Shown here: in pieces, positions 39,160-47,518 of the stretch
How positions within the stretch are numbered: position 1 is the stretch's first letter
How the letters are laid out: each line of letters begins with the position of its first letter
NCBI RefSeq assembly: GCF_019091135.1
Contig: NZ_JAGXJW010000001.1
Coordinates: 174,885 to 238,884 of the forward strand
Direction of reading: 5' to 3'
Length of the DNA stretch: 64,000 bases
DNA from: Cohnella sp. GbtcB17
GTDB taxonomy: Bacteria; Bacillota; Bacilli; Paenibacillales; Paenibacillaceae
Notes under the pieces: generated by a model
Databases searched by the model: none
The model's input: only the letters and a program-made list of their open reading frames with translations
Told to the model about the DNA's origin: nothing
Translations under genes and position numbers: made by a program

Positions 39160-39320
39160 ATTCCACTTTTCGATCATCAAGTATAAAGCCAGGCGTCTAC
39201 GCAAGCGATAAAAACAAAATGAAAGCGATCTTAAAAACGGACACCTGAATTCCGATGTATGATCAATTTTCAGGTTATGAAAACGGTTTTATAATTTAAA
39301 GCAACAGGAGGTGCCACACC

Positions 39321-39762
39321 ATGAAAGATTCGAATGCCGTGTGGCAAGCAACCGTCGGTGCCGGCGTCGTGCCCAAACGGGAAACGCTGGGCCGCAGGTT
39401 TCGCAAGCAGATTTCGCTGCAAACCTTTGTTTTGTCAGGGATGGCTTTCCTGCTCGTGTTCTCGTTCGCGCCGCTTTTCGGCATCCTGATGGCGTTCAAG
39501 GATTACCGCATCAGTAGCGGCATCACGGGCATTTTCACGAGCGAATGGGGCGGGCTGCGTTATTTCCACGAATTGACCAACGACTATGTGTTCCCGACGC
39601 TCGTTCGGAATACGATCGCCATCAGCTTGCTGAAGCTGGTCTTCTCGTTCCCCGTTCCGATTCTGCTAGCGATCATGATCAACGAGATACGCCATTCATT
39701 CCTGAAGCGGTTCGTGCAGACGGTCAGCTATTTGCCCCACTTTATCTCGTGGGTCGGAGCCG
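39321..39762 (+). pseudogene. truncated LplB-type permease (first about 147 residues)
   Basis: The frame starts with ATG 39321 behind ACAGGAGGTG and matches the N-terminal half of an LplB permease: LVFSFAPLFGILMAFKDYRI, FSFPVPILLAIMINEIRH, VQTVSYLPHFISWV. Directly after SWV, at about 39762, the sequence switches without a gap to a glycosidase fragment; the frame then stops at 39777. The EAA loop and the last membrane segments are missing. The rest of this transporter and the front of the glycosidase were probably removed by one deletion. Confidence 0.85.
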
Positions 39763-41113
39763 CCTCCCGCGGACGATGAAGCTTTGTGGGAGGAGGCCAG
39801 ACGCTCTGACAGCGCTTCTCCTGCGTTCATCGAGAAAATATTCAATGCCGGACGCTACGAGATTCTGTCCAGTTGCGGCGAGCACCCGCCGAATCTGCAA
39901 GGCGTATGGGCCGGCAGCTACCGCGTGCCCTGGTCGAGCGACTATACGCAAAACGGCAACGTTCAAACGGCGATCGCCGGTCTGTTGCCCTCGGGGGATT
40001 TTGAAAGCCTGCTGAGCTATTTCGATTACCAGGAAGCCAATCTGCCGCACTACCGCGAGAACAGCAGGAGACTGTACGGCTGCCGCGGCATTCATATTCC
40101 TTCCCGTACGAGCGGAAGCGGCTACGACATTCATTTTAGTACGGCCTACCCGATGCTGTTCTGGACAGCGGGCGCGGCGTGGTCCGCTCATTTTTATTAC
40201 GACTACTGGCTCTATACGGGAGACGACGGCTTTTTCAAGACGCGTGTATTTGCCCTTCATGAAGGAAGCAGCCTTATTTTACGAAGACTTCCTGATCGAG
40301 GATGCGGACGGCCGCTGGCTGTTCAGTCCGTCCTATTCGCCCGAAAATACGCCTCTTCATCGGAATAGTCCGGCGACCGTCAATGCGACGATGGACATCG
40401 CCGTCGCCAAGGAGCTGTTCACGAACCTAATCGTCGGCTGCCGGACGCTTGGCCTCGACGATGAACCGGTAGGAAAGTGGGAGGCCATGCTGGCGAAGAT
40501 GCGGCGTACCGGATCAATGAAGACGGGGCGCTGAAGGAATGGGGTTTCGCCGTACTACGAGGATCGCTACGACCATCGCCACGCTTCGCAGCTGTATATG
40601 TTGTATTACGATATCCCCGAAGAGATCAGAAGCGATCGTGCCTTGTATGAGGCTTGCGAGAAGGCGTACCGGTTGAAGCGGGAATTAAAAAAGAACGAGC
40701 AGGGGACGATGGCATTCGGGCTGGTTCAGATGGGAATGGCAGCCACGCATTTGCGGGACCCCGAGATGGTGGAGACGATGCTACAATCGATGGCGAAAAA
40801 TAATTATTACGCCACATTCGCTTCCTCGCACGACTATGGCCCTTCTCTCTTCAATGCCGATATCAGCGGAGGCGTGCCGGCACTGATCCTCGAATCCATC
40901 GCCCAGTGCAGTCCAGCGACGGATGCAGAAGGCAGAATTACGGCGTACGACATCCGTCTTCTGCCGGCGCTGCCCGAGAGCATGGCAAGCGGCGAGCTTA
41001 AGGGCATGAGGCTGCGCGGTGGATTCATCCTGGACTTGAGCTGGCGACAAGGCAAAGTACTGGCGTACAACGTACACAATTTCCTAGACAAGCCGTATCG
41101 AATTGTTTCTTAA
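39763..41113 (+). pseudogene. GH95-like alpha-L-fucosidase fragment with frameshifts
   Basis: The catalytic and C-terminal parts of a GH95-like glycosidase run through three frame changes. Frame A holds HPPNLQGVWAGSYRVPWSSDY and GYDIHFSTAYPMLFW (39763 to about 40240). The next holds FMKEAALFYEDFLIEDADG and TVNATMDIAVAKELF (to about 40500). A short return to frame A gives AAYRINEDGALKEWGF (to about 40555). The last segment reads YYEDRYDHRHASQLYMLYYD..FASSHDYGPSLFNADISGG and ends at 41113. The N-terminal domain of several hundred residues is absent. The gene cannot make an active enzyme as sequenced. Family assignment rests on the NLQGVW...DYT motif and is fairly secure. Confidence 0.75.
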
Positions 41114-41126
41114 TTTTACCTGTCTG

Positions 41127-41153
41127 GCCCGAAATCTCTTCCGGGCTCTTTTC
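41127..41153 (+). terminator. short terminator after the GH95 remnant
   Basis: gcccg (41127-41131) pairs with cgggc (41142-41146), followed by tcttttct. Confidence 0.5.
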
Positions 41154-41191
41154 TCGATTTATAGTTCTTCTACTTAAGGAATTAACAGTAT

Positions 41192-41705
41192 TAAGTGAGT
41201 TTGTCAATTGTTGGGGACAACATTGCATTTAAAGTTTTCGCCGCAATTTGATCTGCATCCAACAAAGCATGACCGTATATATTCATTGTGTCCGAATATC
41301 TGCATGCCCTAGTCTGCCGGCGATTGTCTTTGCATGAACGCCTTGGTTTATAAGGAGTGTCGCTGAAGTATGTCTTAAATCATGGAATCGAATTGGTTTT
41401 AGCTTTTTTTCTTTTTAAAAACCGACGGAACCAGGTCCCTGGAACGGTATGATAATACGGCTTTCCATTCAAAGCGAAAAGACAAAGAAATGATCCCCTC
41501 CTGCCCAACGATCGGCCATTTGCTCTCTCTCACGGATGCATTGTGTCTTATACCGTTTAATATCTTCTACCAATACCTCTGGGATAGAAACTCTTCTGAT
41601 GGAGCTTTTCGTTTTTGGGAATTTGATGATGTTTTTTCCTTTTACGTAGGTCAGAGATTGATTTACTTCGATAAGACGTTGTTCGAGGTCGACGGTTTTC
41701 CACTC
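41192..41705 (-). pseudogene. decayed tyrosine recombinase (phage-type integrase), C-terminal domain
   Basis: Reading the minus strand with corrections gives a contiguous integrase catalytic domain: VDLEQRLIEVNQSLTYVKGK, then FPKTKSSIRRVSIPEVLVED, then KPYYHTVPGTWFRRFLKRKK, then the active-site helix RFHDLRHTSATLLINQG, AKTIAGRLGHADI, and finally MNIYGHALLDADQIAAKT ending at the stop 41192. HxxR (HDLR), the LGH and the YGH with nucleophile Tyr are all present but lie in different frames. Breaks occur near 41484 (in-frame stop), in the A-rich run near 41415, and one missing base near 41293. The N-terminal arm and core-binding parts are missing beyond 41705, where a glycosidase fragment starts. 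Confidence 0.8.
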
Positions 41706-41710
41706 TCAAG

Positions 41711-41893
41711 TGGGCGAAAGGCAGCGTGCCGTCGGCATATGGAATGGTGACGGTGGAATGGAAACTCAGTGGAAACAGCTTTGAACTTCTTGCTAAAGTT
41801 CCGGATGGTGTACCTGCGATGGTTATACTTCCAGACGGCAAGGAAAAAACGTTCAAGAGCGAGGGTAGATTTCAGCTTGTACTGTCCCAATAA
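41711..41893 (+). pseudogene. orphan C-terminal end of a GH78-like rhamnosidase
   Basis: The frame from 41711 reads WAKGSVPSAYGMVTVEWKLS, then a strand-rich tail with VPAMVILPDGKEKTF and a stop at 41891-41893 (60 residues). This pattern (YG-V-V-W, then P-DG-PA-V-LPDG) is the usual C-terminal beta domain of bacterial alpha-L-rhamnosidases. There is no start codon and no upstream catalytic part. It abuts the integrase remnant, as expected if an element inserted in, or recombined with, a rhamnosidase gene. Confidence 0.65.
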
Positions 41894-41916
41894 ACTCATG
41901 CTTTGCTGCACAAACT

Positions 41917-41993
41917 GCAATCCGATTACCGGATTGCGGGTTAATTATATGTGCACGCTCGCAAATACCTTGTCCTATGGACGAGGTATTTGC
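41917..41993 (+). other. two hairpins at the left edge of the AT-rich island
   Basis: gcaatccg (41917-41924) pairs with cggattgc (41930-41937). A second, stronger one is gcaaataccttgtcc with its complement (one mismatch) around a 3-nt loop at about 41961-41993. Neither has a good T-run. They may be terminator remains or a junction structure where host-like sequence gives way to the AT-rich island. Confidence 0.5.
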
Positions 41994-42095
41994 TTTGGCC
42001 AACACAACTTTAAATTGCTGTATCGACAAATTTCATGTAAAAAGATATCCTTATTTATAGTGGATAAATTTAACATTTGCTGAGGCGGGACTCTT

Positions 42096-43919
42096 ATGAA
42101 ACTGTCAAAATTAACAATTCGGAATTTTAGAGGTATTAGGGAACTTGAAGTTAGTCTGGAGAACATCAGTATCATTATAGGCCCAAATAACTGCAGTAAG
42201 AGTACAGTCTTACAGGCAATCAAACAGTTTGGAAGTAAAGAAAAACGGCTGGAAGCTTCTGATTATTATAAATACGACACGACACAACCGATATCCTTTC
42301 ATGCTACTTTCACTGACATCACCAGTGAAGAGGCTGACATGAGAGGAATAAGAGCCTCAATGCATGAAGATACAAATACCTTCATTGTCCGCGCGATCTA
42401 TCAATTCGGTACAGACGTTGAGCGATTGTCTAAAAAGACAGGCGAAGCGATCCATGATCTGGAGCCGGAAGGTTGGACTGGTCGTTTAGGTGGGGGTGCG
42501 AATGGTTCTCATTTCTTGAATGTATTCCCAGATGTGCTCTATGTACCGGCAGTGAAGGATGCAGGTGACGAAATAAAAAACAACTCTGAAAATGTGAAAA
42601 TGCTTTCTTCTTTATATAAAGACATCATCCAAGGTATTGAAGAATATAATCATGCTCTTGAAAACACTAGGGAACTGCAAAGGAAGATAAATACACATGA
42701 AAATGAAAGGATAAATTTCTTTCAACAAGAAGTTCAATCTTTTTTAAATGAGGTTACTACTGCTTCGGTGAATTTTCGGATTAATTTCAAGCCATTAGAC
42801 GATTTTATCAGTTCTTCAATAAATGCGGTATTTCATTATAATGGTATGGAAACAGACGTTAGCTCACAAGGCAGCGGCGTTCAAAGGACTTTTATAGTAT
42901 CTATGTTAAAGGGATATAAGAAATATCAAAGTCGCTTCACTGAAGAAGAAATTGCTGCTCGGCGACCTATTATTTTCGCAATCGAAGAGCCTGAGTTATA
43001 TCTTCATCCACATATTGCACGTGTATTTAAAGATACATTGTATCAACTTGCTGATGATCCGCTTTTTCAAGTAATAGCTACATCTCATTCTGCTAATTTC
43101 ATTGACTTATCGAAGCCGAATAGAACTTTAATTCGGTTTGCATTGAATCCCGAACAAAATGTGTTTTCACATCAAGTTTCATCTGATGTTTACGGAATGC
43201 CTGATGAAGAAAGGGATAAATTCCAAGCGTTACTTAAATTTAATCCTCATGTTAATGAAGTATTCTTTGCAAAACGTGCAATCCTAGTAGAAGGTGACAC
43301 GGAGGTTGTTGCTTTTAAATATATTGGTGAAAAGCTTGTAGAGGATGGGCTCTTATCACCGGAAGACTACTACAGAACAACAGTTGTAAATTGCGCTGGA
43401 AAGCCAACCATGTATGTCATTTTAAATGTATTAAATAGCTTTGGTATACCATACACGGTTGTTCACGACTGCGATATTACAGAGCTTGGAAAAGACAACA
43501 ACCGCAGAAGCATTTCAACTTTAAAGCAAGCCATTACGATAAATTATAAGTTAGAGCAACTTGCTGATGTGAGAGGAAATCAAAAGTACGTTTTGCAACA
43601 TACTTTTGAAGCTGAAATGCCTGATACATATGAGAAGGGGACCTCAAAATCATATGCGGCATATGAATATTTTAAGAATAAACAATTGGACGAGCTTCCA
43701 ATCCGCTTACTAAATATAATAAAAACAGCATACGGACTCACATTAGAAGTTCCGCTTCAACATCGTATTCAAGAGTTGATTGAGTATTATTTATTGGAAA
43801 AGCCAGAGTGGAATGAGCTTCGAGAAGCATTTTCTAGTTGGAACATCCCCGAAGTAGATATTCAACGAGTGTGGCATTCTAGCAGTTTCCAACAAGTAGC
43901 TGCAGCAGAGGAACACTAG
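42096..43919 (+). CDS. OLD-family ATPase with TOPRIM nuclease domain
   Basis: This 607-residue protein is of the OLD (overcoming lysogenisation defect) family, known from anti-phage systems such as Gabija GajA. The N-terminal ABC-type ATPase has KLTIRNFRGIRELEV (1-19), a Walker A at 29-37 (GPNNCSKST), Walker B IFAIEEPELYLHP and an H-loop IATSHSANFID. The C-terminal TOPRIM domain follows with RAILVEGDTEVVAF and HDCDITEL. The usual Walker A glycine before Lys is Ser34, which is unusual. ATG 42096 has only a weak GAGGCGGG site. The AT-rich composition sets it apart from the flanking glycan genes. No UvrD-type helicase (GajB) follows; a PD-(D/E)XK protein does. Confidence 0.88.
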   Translation: MKLSKLTIRNFRGIRELEVSLENISIIIGPNNCSKSTVLQAIKQFGSKEKRLEASDYYKYDTTQPISFHATFTDITSEEADMRGIRASMHEDTNTFIVRAIYQFGTDVERLSKKTGEAIHDLEPEGWTGRLGGGANGSHFLNVFPDVLYVPAVKDAGDEIKNNSENVKMLSSLYKDIIQGIEEYNHALENTRELQRKINTHENERINFFQQEVQSFLNEVTTASVNFRINFKPLDDFISSSINAVFHYNGMETDVSSQGSGVQRTFIVSMLKGYKKYQSRFTEEEIAARRPIIFAIEEPELYLHPHIARVFKDTLYQLADDPLFQVIATSHSANFIDLSKPNRTLIRFALNPEQNVFSHQVSSDVYGMPDEERDKFQALLKFNPHVNEVFFAKRAILVEGDTEVVAFKYIGEKLVEDGLLSPEDYYRTTVVNCAGKPTMYVILNVLNSFGIPYTVVHDCDITELGKDNNRRSISTLKQAITINYKLEQLADVRGNQKYVLQHTFEAEMPDTYEKGTSKSYAAYEYFKNKQLDELPIRLLNIIKTAYGLTLEVPLQHRIQELIEYYLLEKPEWNELREAFSSWNIPEVDIQRVWHSSSFQQVAAAEEH

Positions 43920-44017
43920 CTCCAGTTGGAGTGTCGATTACAACGATATTTCAGTCCCCAATCTCTGTAGCTCAGGTGCGCTCAATTGGATACTCTAATT
44001 TGTCACTATGAAAAAGA

Positions 44018-44065
44018 AGCCAGCCGGTCGTAATAGCCGGCTAGTGCTAAAGCCATTTTTTTAAA
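44018..44065 (+). terminator. weak hairpin between OLD and nuclease genes
   Basis: agccgg (44022-44027) pairs with ccggct (44037-44042), followed 10 nt later by T7. It is a poor terminator, so read-through into the nuclease gene is plausible. Confidence 0.35.
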
Positions 44066-44144
44066 AAAATATCTGTTTTAAATTTTACACATATCTTTGC
44101 TTGCCATTCTCTTCTAACTTATAAACGATGAAAAGGTGAATCTT

Positions 44145-45212
44145 ATGCCGACAATATCGTCTGCTGTCATACCATTCCCTAAAAGTTGGGATGAATTTGA
44201 AGAAATCACACGTGACAGTTTAAAGTTGAAATGGAATAGTCCTAACTTACAAAGGAATGGAAGGCAGGGACAATCTCAACAAGGTGTCGATATATATGGA
44301 GAAGATGATTTAGGACGCTTGGTAGGTGTGCAATGCAAGCTTACGGATTATGAAATTGACTTAAACACTATTCTATCTGAAATAACAAAAGCTAATTCCT
44401 TCGCTCCCTCTCTTGAAGCATATTACATTGCTACCACGTCACCACAAGATGCAAAAATCCAGAGAGAACTTCGAGTTTTATCAAAAGATAGGCTTCAAAA
44501 AGGTGAATTCCCGATTGGTATTATATTCTGGAATGATATAGTTCAAGAATTGTTAAATGACGAAAAAGTGTTTCATAAACATTATCCTCAAATGTCCCTT
44601 ACTAATAATGTTGAATTGATAAAGGAAAATAGGCTTATATCTCTTTATGATGCGGCATACCTAGGGATTTACATCGACGAGACACTTGGTTGGTTATTTG
44701 GCTCATTTCCAACACAAGAAGGTCCAAAGGAATTTAAGCGATTAGTTATTAACTTAGACTCCATTTTTCAAGTTATATTTAAAGGTGAAAAGCAAGTAGA
44801 ACTGAGAAACAAGCTTAAAGAATTATTTGATTATGTACTCCCTTATGTTTTAGGCGAAGAAGAACGTCCGAACGGTTGGTCACTTGCTAAGGAATTAGCG
44901 GAACATATTCAATCACACATACAAAGTTTAGAGTATAGTCTGATTGGAAAAGAGCTTACGGCTTTCAAGTTAGGTCAATATTTAGGTGCTTGGAACAATC
45001 GGGAAGCTAATTCGTTAGAAAAATTGAGCAAAGAAACCGAACTGGTAATATTGAGATTAATATCCTCTCTAACGTATGAGGAACAACCACCTCGTCAAAT
45101 TATTGATCTTTTTGATGAATATAGAGCTTCAGAAAGCATTTCCGTAATTCACATTCCTCATCGGATATATAATAAGGCTCGTGTAATTATGATGTTTAAT
45201 GATCAAAATTAG
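44145..45212 (+). CDS. PD-(D/E)XK nuclease-domain protein (Mrr-like N-terminus)
   Basis: This 355-residue protein starts with a restriction-endonuclease-like core: SWDEFEEITRDSL (14-26), QSQQGVDIYG with D49, and VGVQCKL with Q63-x-K65, the classical E..D..QxK arrangement of Mrr-type nucleases. Residues about 150-355 are helical, with no family I recognise. Start ATG 44145 has AAAGGTG 6 nt upstream and is preferred over GTG 44136. It follows the OLD gene in the same direction with a 225-bp gap. A role as the nuclease partner or second layer of a phage-defence module is inferred from this context. Confidence 0.75.
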   Translation: MPTISSAVIPFPKSWDEFEEITRDSLKLKWNSPNLQRNGRQGQSQQGVDIYGEDDLGRLVGVQCKLTDYEIDLNTILSEITKANSFAPSLEAYYIATTSPQDAKIQRELRVLSKDRLQKGEFPIGIIFWNDIVQELLNDEKVFHKHYPQMSLTNNVELIKENRLISLYDAAYLGIYIDETLGWLFGSFPTQEGPKEFKRLVINLDSIFQVIFKGEKQVELRNKLKELFDYVLPYVLGEEERPNGWSLAKELAEHIQSHIQSLEYSLIGKELTAFKLGQYLGAWNNREANSLEKLSKETELVILRLISSLTYEEQPPRQIIDLFDEYRASESISVIHIPHRIYNKARVIMMFNDQN

Positions 45213-45469
45213 TTCATGAAAAATAGAAAACGAACGTTGAGTAAACTACTTCAACAATTCAAAGACTACTGTTGTGATTCCGCGGGGGAAGAGCCTGTGG
45301 GAACCAAAAAAGAAAAAACTGTAATGGTAACCTTCTCGGCGGTTCTCAAATGGGATCAGTAACCGATGCGCCGTTTCGGTCAGCCTGCAGATTGCTCAGC
45401 AGGCTGCTCTGGCTCTTCGATGCTGCGTCCGGCTTCGTCGGCGGATTCAATATGTGATATAACAAGAAA
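45213..45469 (+). other. intergenic stretch without a clear gene
   Basis: A 48-codon frame at 45216-45362 (MKNRKRTLSKLLQQFKDYCC..) has no ribosome-binding site and no family resemblance. From about 45260 the base composition turns GC-rich again, and cagcctgc..gcaggctg (about 45382-45407) forms a hairpin. This may be a scrap of host-type DNA inside the island. Confidence 0.4.
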
Positions 45470-45537
45470 AGCCCAGCAGGATGGGGGGCGAAGCGGATTA
45501 TTCTGCTCCGACCCCTATTCTGCTGGGCTCTTTTATA
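45470..45537 (+). terminator. strong terminator-like hairpin
   Basis: agcccagcag (45470-45479) pairs with ctgctgggct (45520-45529), with partial inner pairing of the G-run and acccc, followed by ctttta. On the other strand the arm is followed by cttttcttg, so it could act both ways. Confidence 0.7.
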
Positions 45538-45631
45538 TCTTCCAATGTTGTCCGTATATTAGCCATGGAAACGGATAACACAGGTAATATTAAGTTTTAA
45601 AATAGTTTATTTGGAAGGTGGACGAAGATTC

Positions 45632-46228
45632 ATGATTAATTGGAGACAGGAATGGCAAAGGCCCTATGAGTCCATATGGTCAATAATTGAGAAAATAAAA
45701 ATTGCAAATATGATTACTGGAAACGAGCTACTTGGAAGTATTGATCCCGAATTTTATGGGAAACTTTCGAGAAGAAACATTAATAAATTGTCCAATGAGT
45801 CTAGACATCAGTTCGAGGCACTAACAGGTATTGATCTGAATAAAATAATGAACAGCATGTACAAACTCTTGATTAAGGATACCCACCTCCTTAGAGACCC
45901 GATGCATGTATTTCACTCTCATTTAAGATATTGTAAGTCTTGTATTAGCTTTAATTACCATAGTTATTTGCATCAGTATAAATTAATAGATGAATGTCCA
46001 TATCATTTAGAAGAGCTTTTAGAGTGTTGTCATATATGTAAGACACAGATTTACTTTCATAATATAGCGGTACCTGTACCCTATACGTGCCAATGTGGAA
46101 TGCAGCTTTATCGGACAGATCAAAGCCCCTTTTGGCACAATTGGTCAGATTTCGAGCCCAATATTGTAATCAACAATAGTATCAATGTCCTTAAAGTCTC
46201 TATTGATGAACTTGCTGTATGCTACTAA
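45632..46228 (+). CDS. TniQ-like zinc-finger protein A
   Basis: This 198-residue protein resembles the TniQ/TnsD family that selects target sites for Tn7-like transposons. Visible are an N-terminal WRQEWQRPYESIWSIIEKIK and the zinc-binding cluster YCKSC..HSYLHQ..CPYHLEELLECCHIC..CQCG (about 112-176), the CxxC-H-CPxH-CxxC pattern of TniQ. It is paralogous to the convergent gene at 46373. ATG 45632 is preceded by GGAAGGTGG at about 10 nt. It is shorter than typical TniQ proteins (about 300-400 residues), so it may be a truncated or minimal member. Confidence 0.6.
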   Translation: MINWRQEWQRPYESIWSIIEKIKIANMITGNELLGSIDPEFYGKLSRRNINKLSNESRHQFEALTGIDLNKIMNSMYKLLIKDTHLLRDPMHVFHSHLRYCKSCISFNYHSYLHQYKLIDECPYHLEELLECCHICKTQIYFHNIAVPVPYTCQCGMQLYRTDQSPFWHNWSDFEPNIVINNSINVLKVSIDELAVCY

Positions 46229-46343
46229 CGCACACGGTGTCGTGTATGGCTGTAACACGATTACCATTAAGCCCTACGTGATAAGATAAAGGATACACTC
46301 CTAGTATACCCCTATGAAATAAACACGACAAATATGTCAGAGG

Positions 46344-46374
46344 GCAAGTCGCGTATAGTGCGGCTGCTTTTTTT
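46344..46374 (+). terminator. rho-independent terminator
   Basis: gcaagtcgc (46344-46352) pairs with gcggctgc (46360-46367), followed by T7. It lies between the convergent TniQ-like genes and touches the stop codon of the minus-strand one. Confidence 0.7.
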
Positions 46375-47086
46375 AGCAATCTGAGCCAATACACATTTCT
46401 GCATCATTTCTAGTTCCAAATCTAATGATAAACTGTAATGGGTTGCTCATAGTAATTAAACTCGGTATAAAAAAATAAGAATTTTTAATTCGATTAAATG
46501 TGGATGAATCCATTGAGATCCACTTAGTGATTATTTCGTCATTTATTGTTAAGTCTAATTGCCAATCTGACATAGAAGTAAACTTCGGTTTAGTGTAGTA
46601 ATTTGAGCAGGAGCATTGAAAACCGGCTTTACTGTAATGATCGTGTCTATCACATGAGGGAGAGTTTCCGCAATTCCTACAGGTATTTCTTAAAGGGCTC
46701 AGATGAAATGGGCATTTTGTAGCAAAAACGAACTGATGTAATAGGCTGTGGTAGCCCATTGAAAGACAGTCATCGCAAAAATAAAGTTCTTTGTTGATAA
46801 GATAATCTGTACCACTTTCAGGAAACATTCCGACCATTTTATTAAGATACAACTCTGAATGCTTGCTGTAATCCGTACCTATGGATTGAGATAATAGCGA
46901 ATGGTCAATACCATTAAACTTTAACAAACCGTTCCACTGATTTACCAGCTTGCCACCTGAACTTCTTGTTCCATATTTACGAATCAAGTCTCGTGCAGTT
47001 ATGGCATTTGAATATTTTATTTTTTCGATAATTGACCAAGGTGATTCAAACGGATTAACCCATAATGGGTTCCACGTCAGATTCAA
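46373..47086 (-). CDS. TniQ-like zinc-finger protein B
   Basis: This 237-residue protein has the same layout as protein A: NPFESPWSIIEKIKYSNAITARDLI at the N-terminus, then YFCDDC..HSLLHQ..CPFHLSPLRNTCRNCG..CSCS (about 133-185). Shared residues such as SPWSIIEKIK and HS-LHQ show common descent. It probably acts as a DNA-binding target-selection or regulatory factor of a decayed Tn7-like element (inference). It starts 6 bp after the 47093-47392 gene on the same strand, so the two form an operon. No transposase genes (TnsA/B/C) remain nearby. Confidence 0.6.
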   Translation of the reverse strand: MNLTWNPLWVNPFESPWSIIEKIKYSNAITARDLIRKYGTRSSGGKLVNQWNGLLKFNGIDHSLLSQSIGTDYSKHSELYLNKMVGMFPESGTDYLINKELYFCDDCLSMGYHSLLHQFVFATKCPFHLSPLRNTCRNCGNSPSCDRHDHYSKAGFQCSCSNYYTKPKFTSMSDWQLDLTINDEIITKWISMDSSTFNRIKNSYFFIPSLITMSNPLQFIIRFGTRNDAEMCIGSDC

Positions 47087-47092
47087 TTAATT

Positions 47093-47392
47093 TCAGCTCC
47101 TATCATTCTTTATAGATCCTTTTTCTAATTTGAGCTGATTAAGCTTGACGAAGTATTCCTCTCGCTCATTCGTAGTGTATTTTTTGGTTGAAGATATTAT
47201 TGATAATGTGATGCTTTCTCCTGATTCTAAAACTATGTATAACAAATCATCTTTGACTTGGACGTCTAACTCCAGCATGAGATAAGCGCTCGCTTGGTCA
47301 AACCATTGTTCTGAAATAGCTCTCCAGCAGGTGTAGTAATGGTTCTGATAGAGAATACCCTGAGAGGTTACAACGGCCACCGTGTTCCTCAT
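47093..47392 (-). CDS. hypothetical protein, weakly like a Mu-type transposase C-terminal barrel
   Basis: This 99-residue beta-rich protein reads MRNTVAVVTSQGILYQNHYYTCW.. The GI-Y-x3-YY pattern recalls the C-terminal beta-barrel of TnsB/Mu transposases, but the match is too weak to name it. ATG 47392 has AAAGGAG at a good distance; the longer reading from 47458 would run through the operator-like repeat. It is upstream of and nearly abutting TniQ-like B. It could be a leftover piece of a transposase now under separate expression. Confidence 0.5.
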   Translation of the reverse strand: MRNTVAVVTSQGILYQNHYYTCWRAISEQWFDQASAYLMLELDVQVKDDLLYIVLESGESITLSIISSTKKYTTNEREEYFVKLNQLKLEKGSIKNDRS

Positions 47393-47440
47393 TACGCCTT
47401 CTCCTTTGTTAAGTGATGTTACATACCTGTGTTCCCTATA

Positions 47441-47469
47441 AACACAAATTGTATTCAAAAATGAACACA
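47441..47469. repeat. operator-like repeat, copy 1
   Basis: A 29-bp element, aacacaaattgtattcaaaa plus atgaacaca, lies about 50 bp upstream of the start at 47392. It is 25 of 29 identical to the copy at 47763-47791, which sits at the same distance from the start of the ribbon-helix-helix gene. Confidence 0.7.
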
Positions 47470-47482
47470 GTCCGATGATAAA

Positions 47483-47518
47483 AAAGATGACTCCCGTTTA
47501 GGTAAGGGAGTCATCTTT
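47483..47518 (-). terminator. rho-independent terminator
   Basis: A 13-bp stem (aaagatgactccc at 47483-47495 with its complement at 47506-47518). On the minus strand it is followed by TTTTTTATC. It ends the ribbon-helix-helix gene and overlaps its stop codon. Confidence 0.88.

Noticed and set aside
39181..39275. Two-box activator promoter in front of the truncated permease at 39321
   Set aside because: A-runs exist at 39210 and 39233, but spacing is 23 bp and no -10 lies 34 bp downstream, so it does not match the shared pattern.
41490..41750. 86-codon plus-strand frame
   Set aside because: It is antisense to recognisable integrase motifs and has no homology-like features or ribosome-binding site.
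41961..41993. Transposon terminal inverted repeat
   Set aside because: The arms are only 3 nt apart, so this is a hairpin, not a pair of element ends.
44136..44144. GTG start of the PD-(D/E)XK gene
   Set aside because: The GTG is itself part of the AAAGGTG ribosome-binding site that serves ATG 44145.
42096..45212. Gabija system (GajA/GajB)
   Set aside because: The OLD-type protein fits GajA, but the following gene has a PD-(D/E)XK nuclease core and no UvrD helicase motifs.
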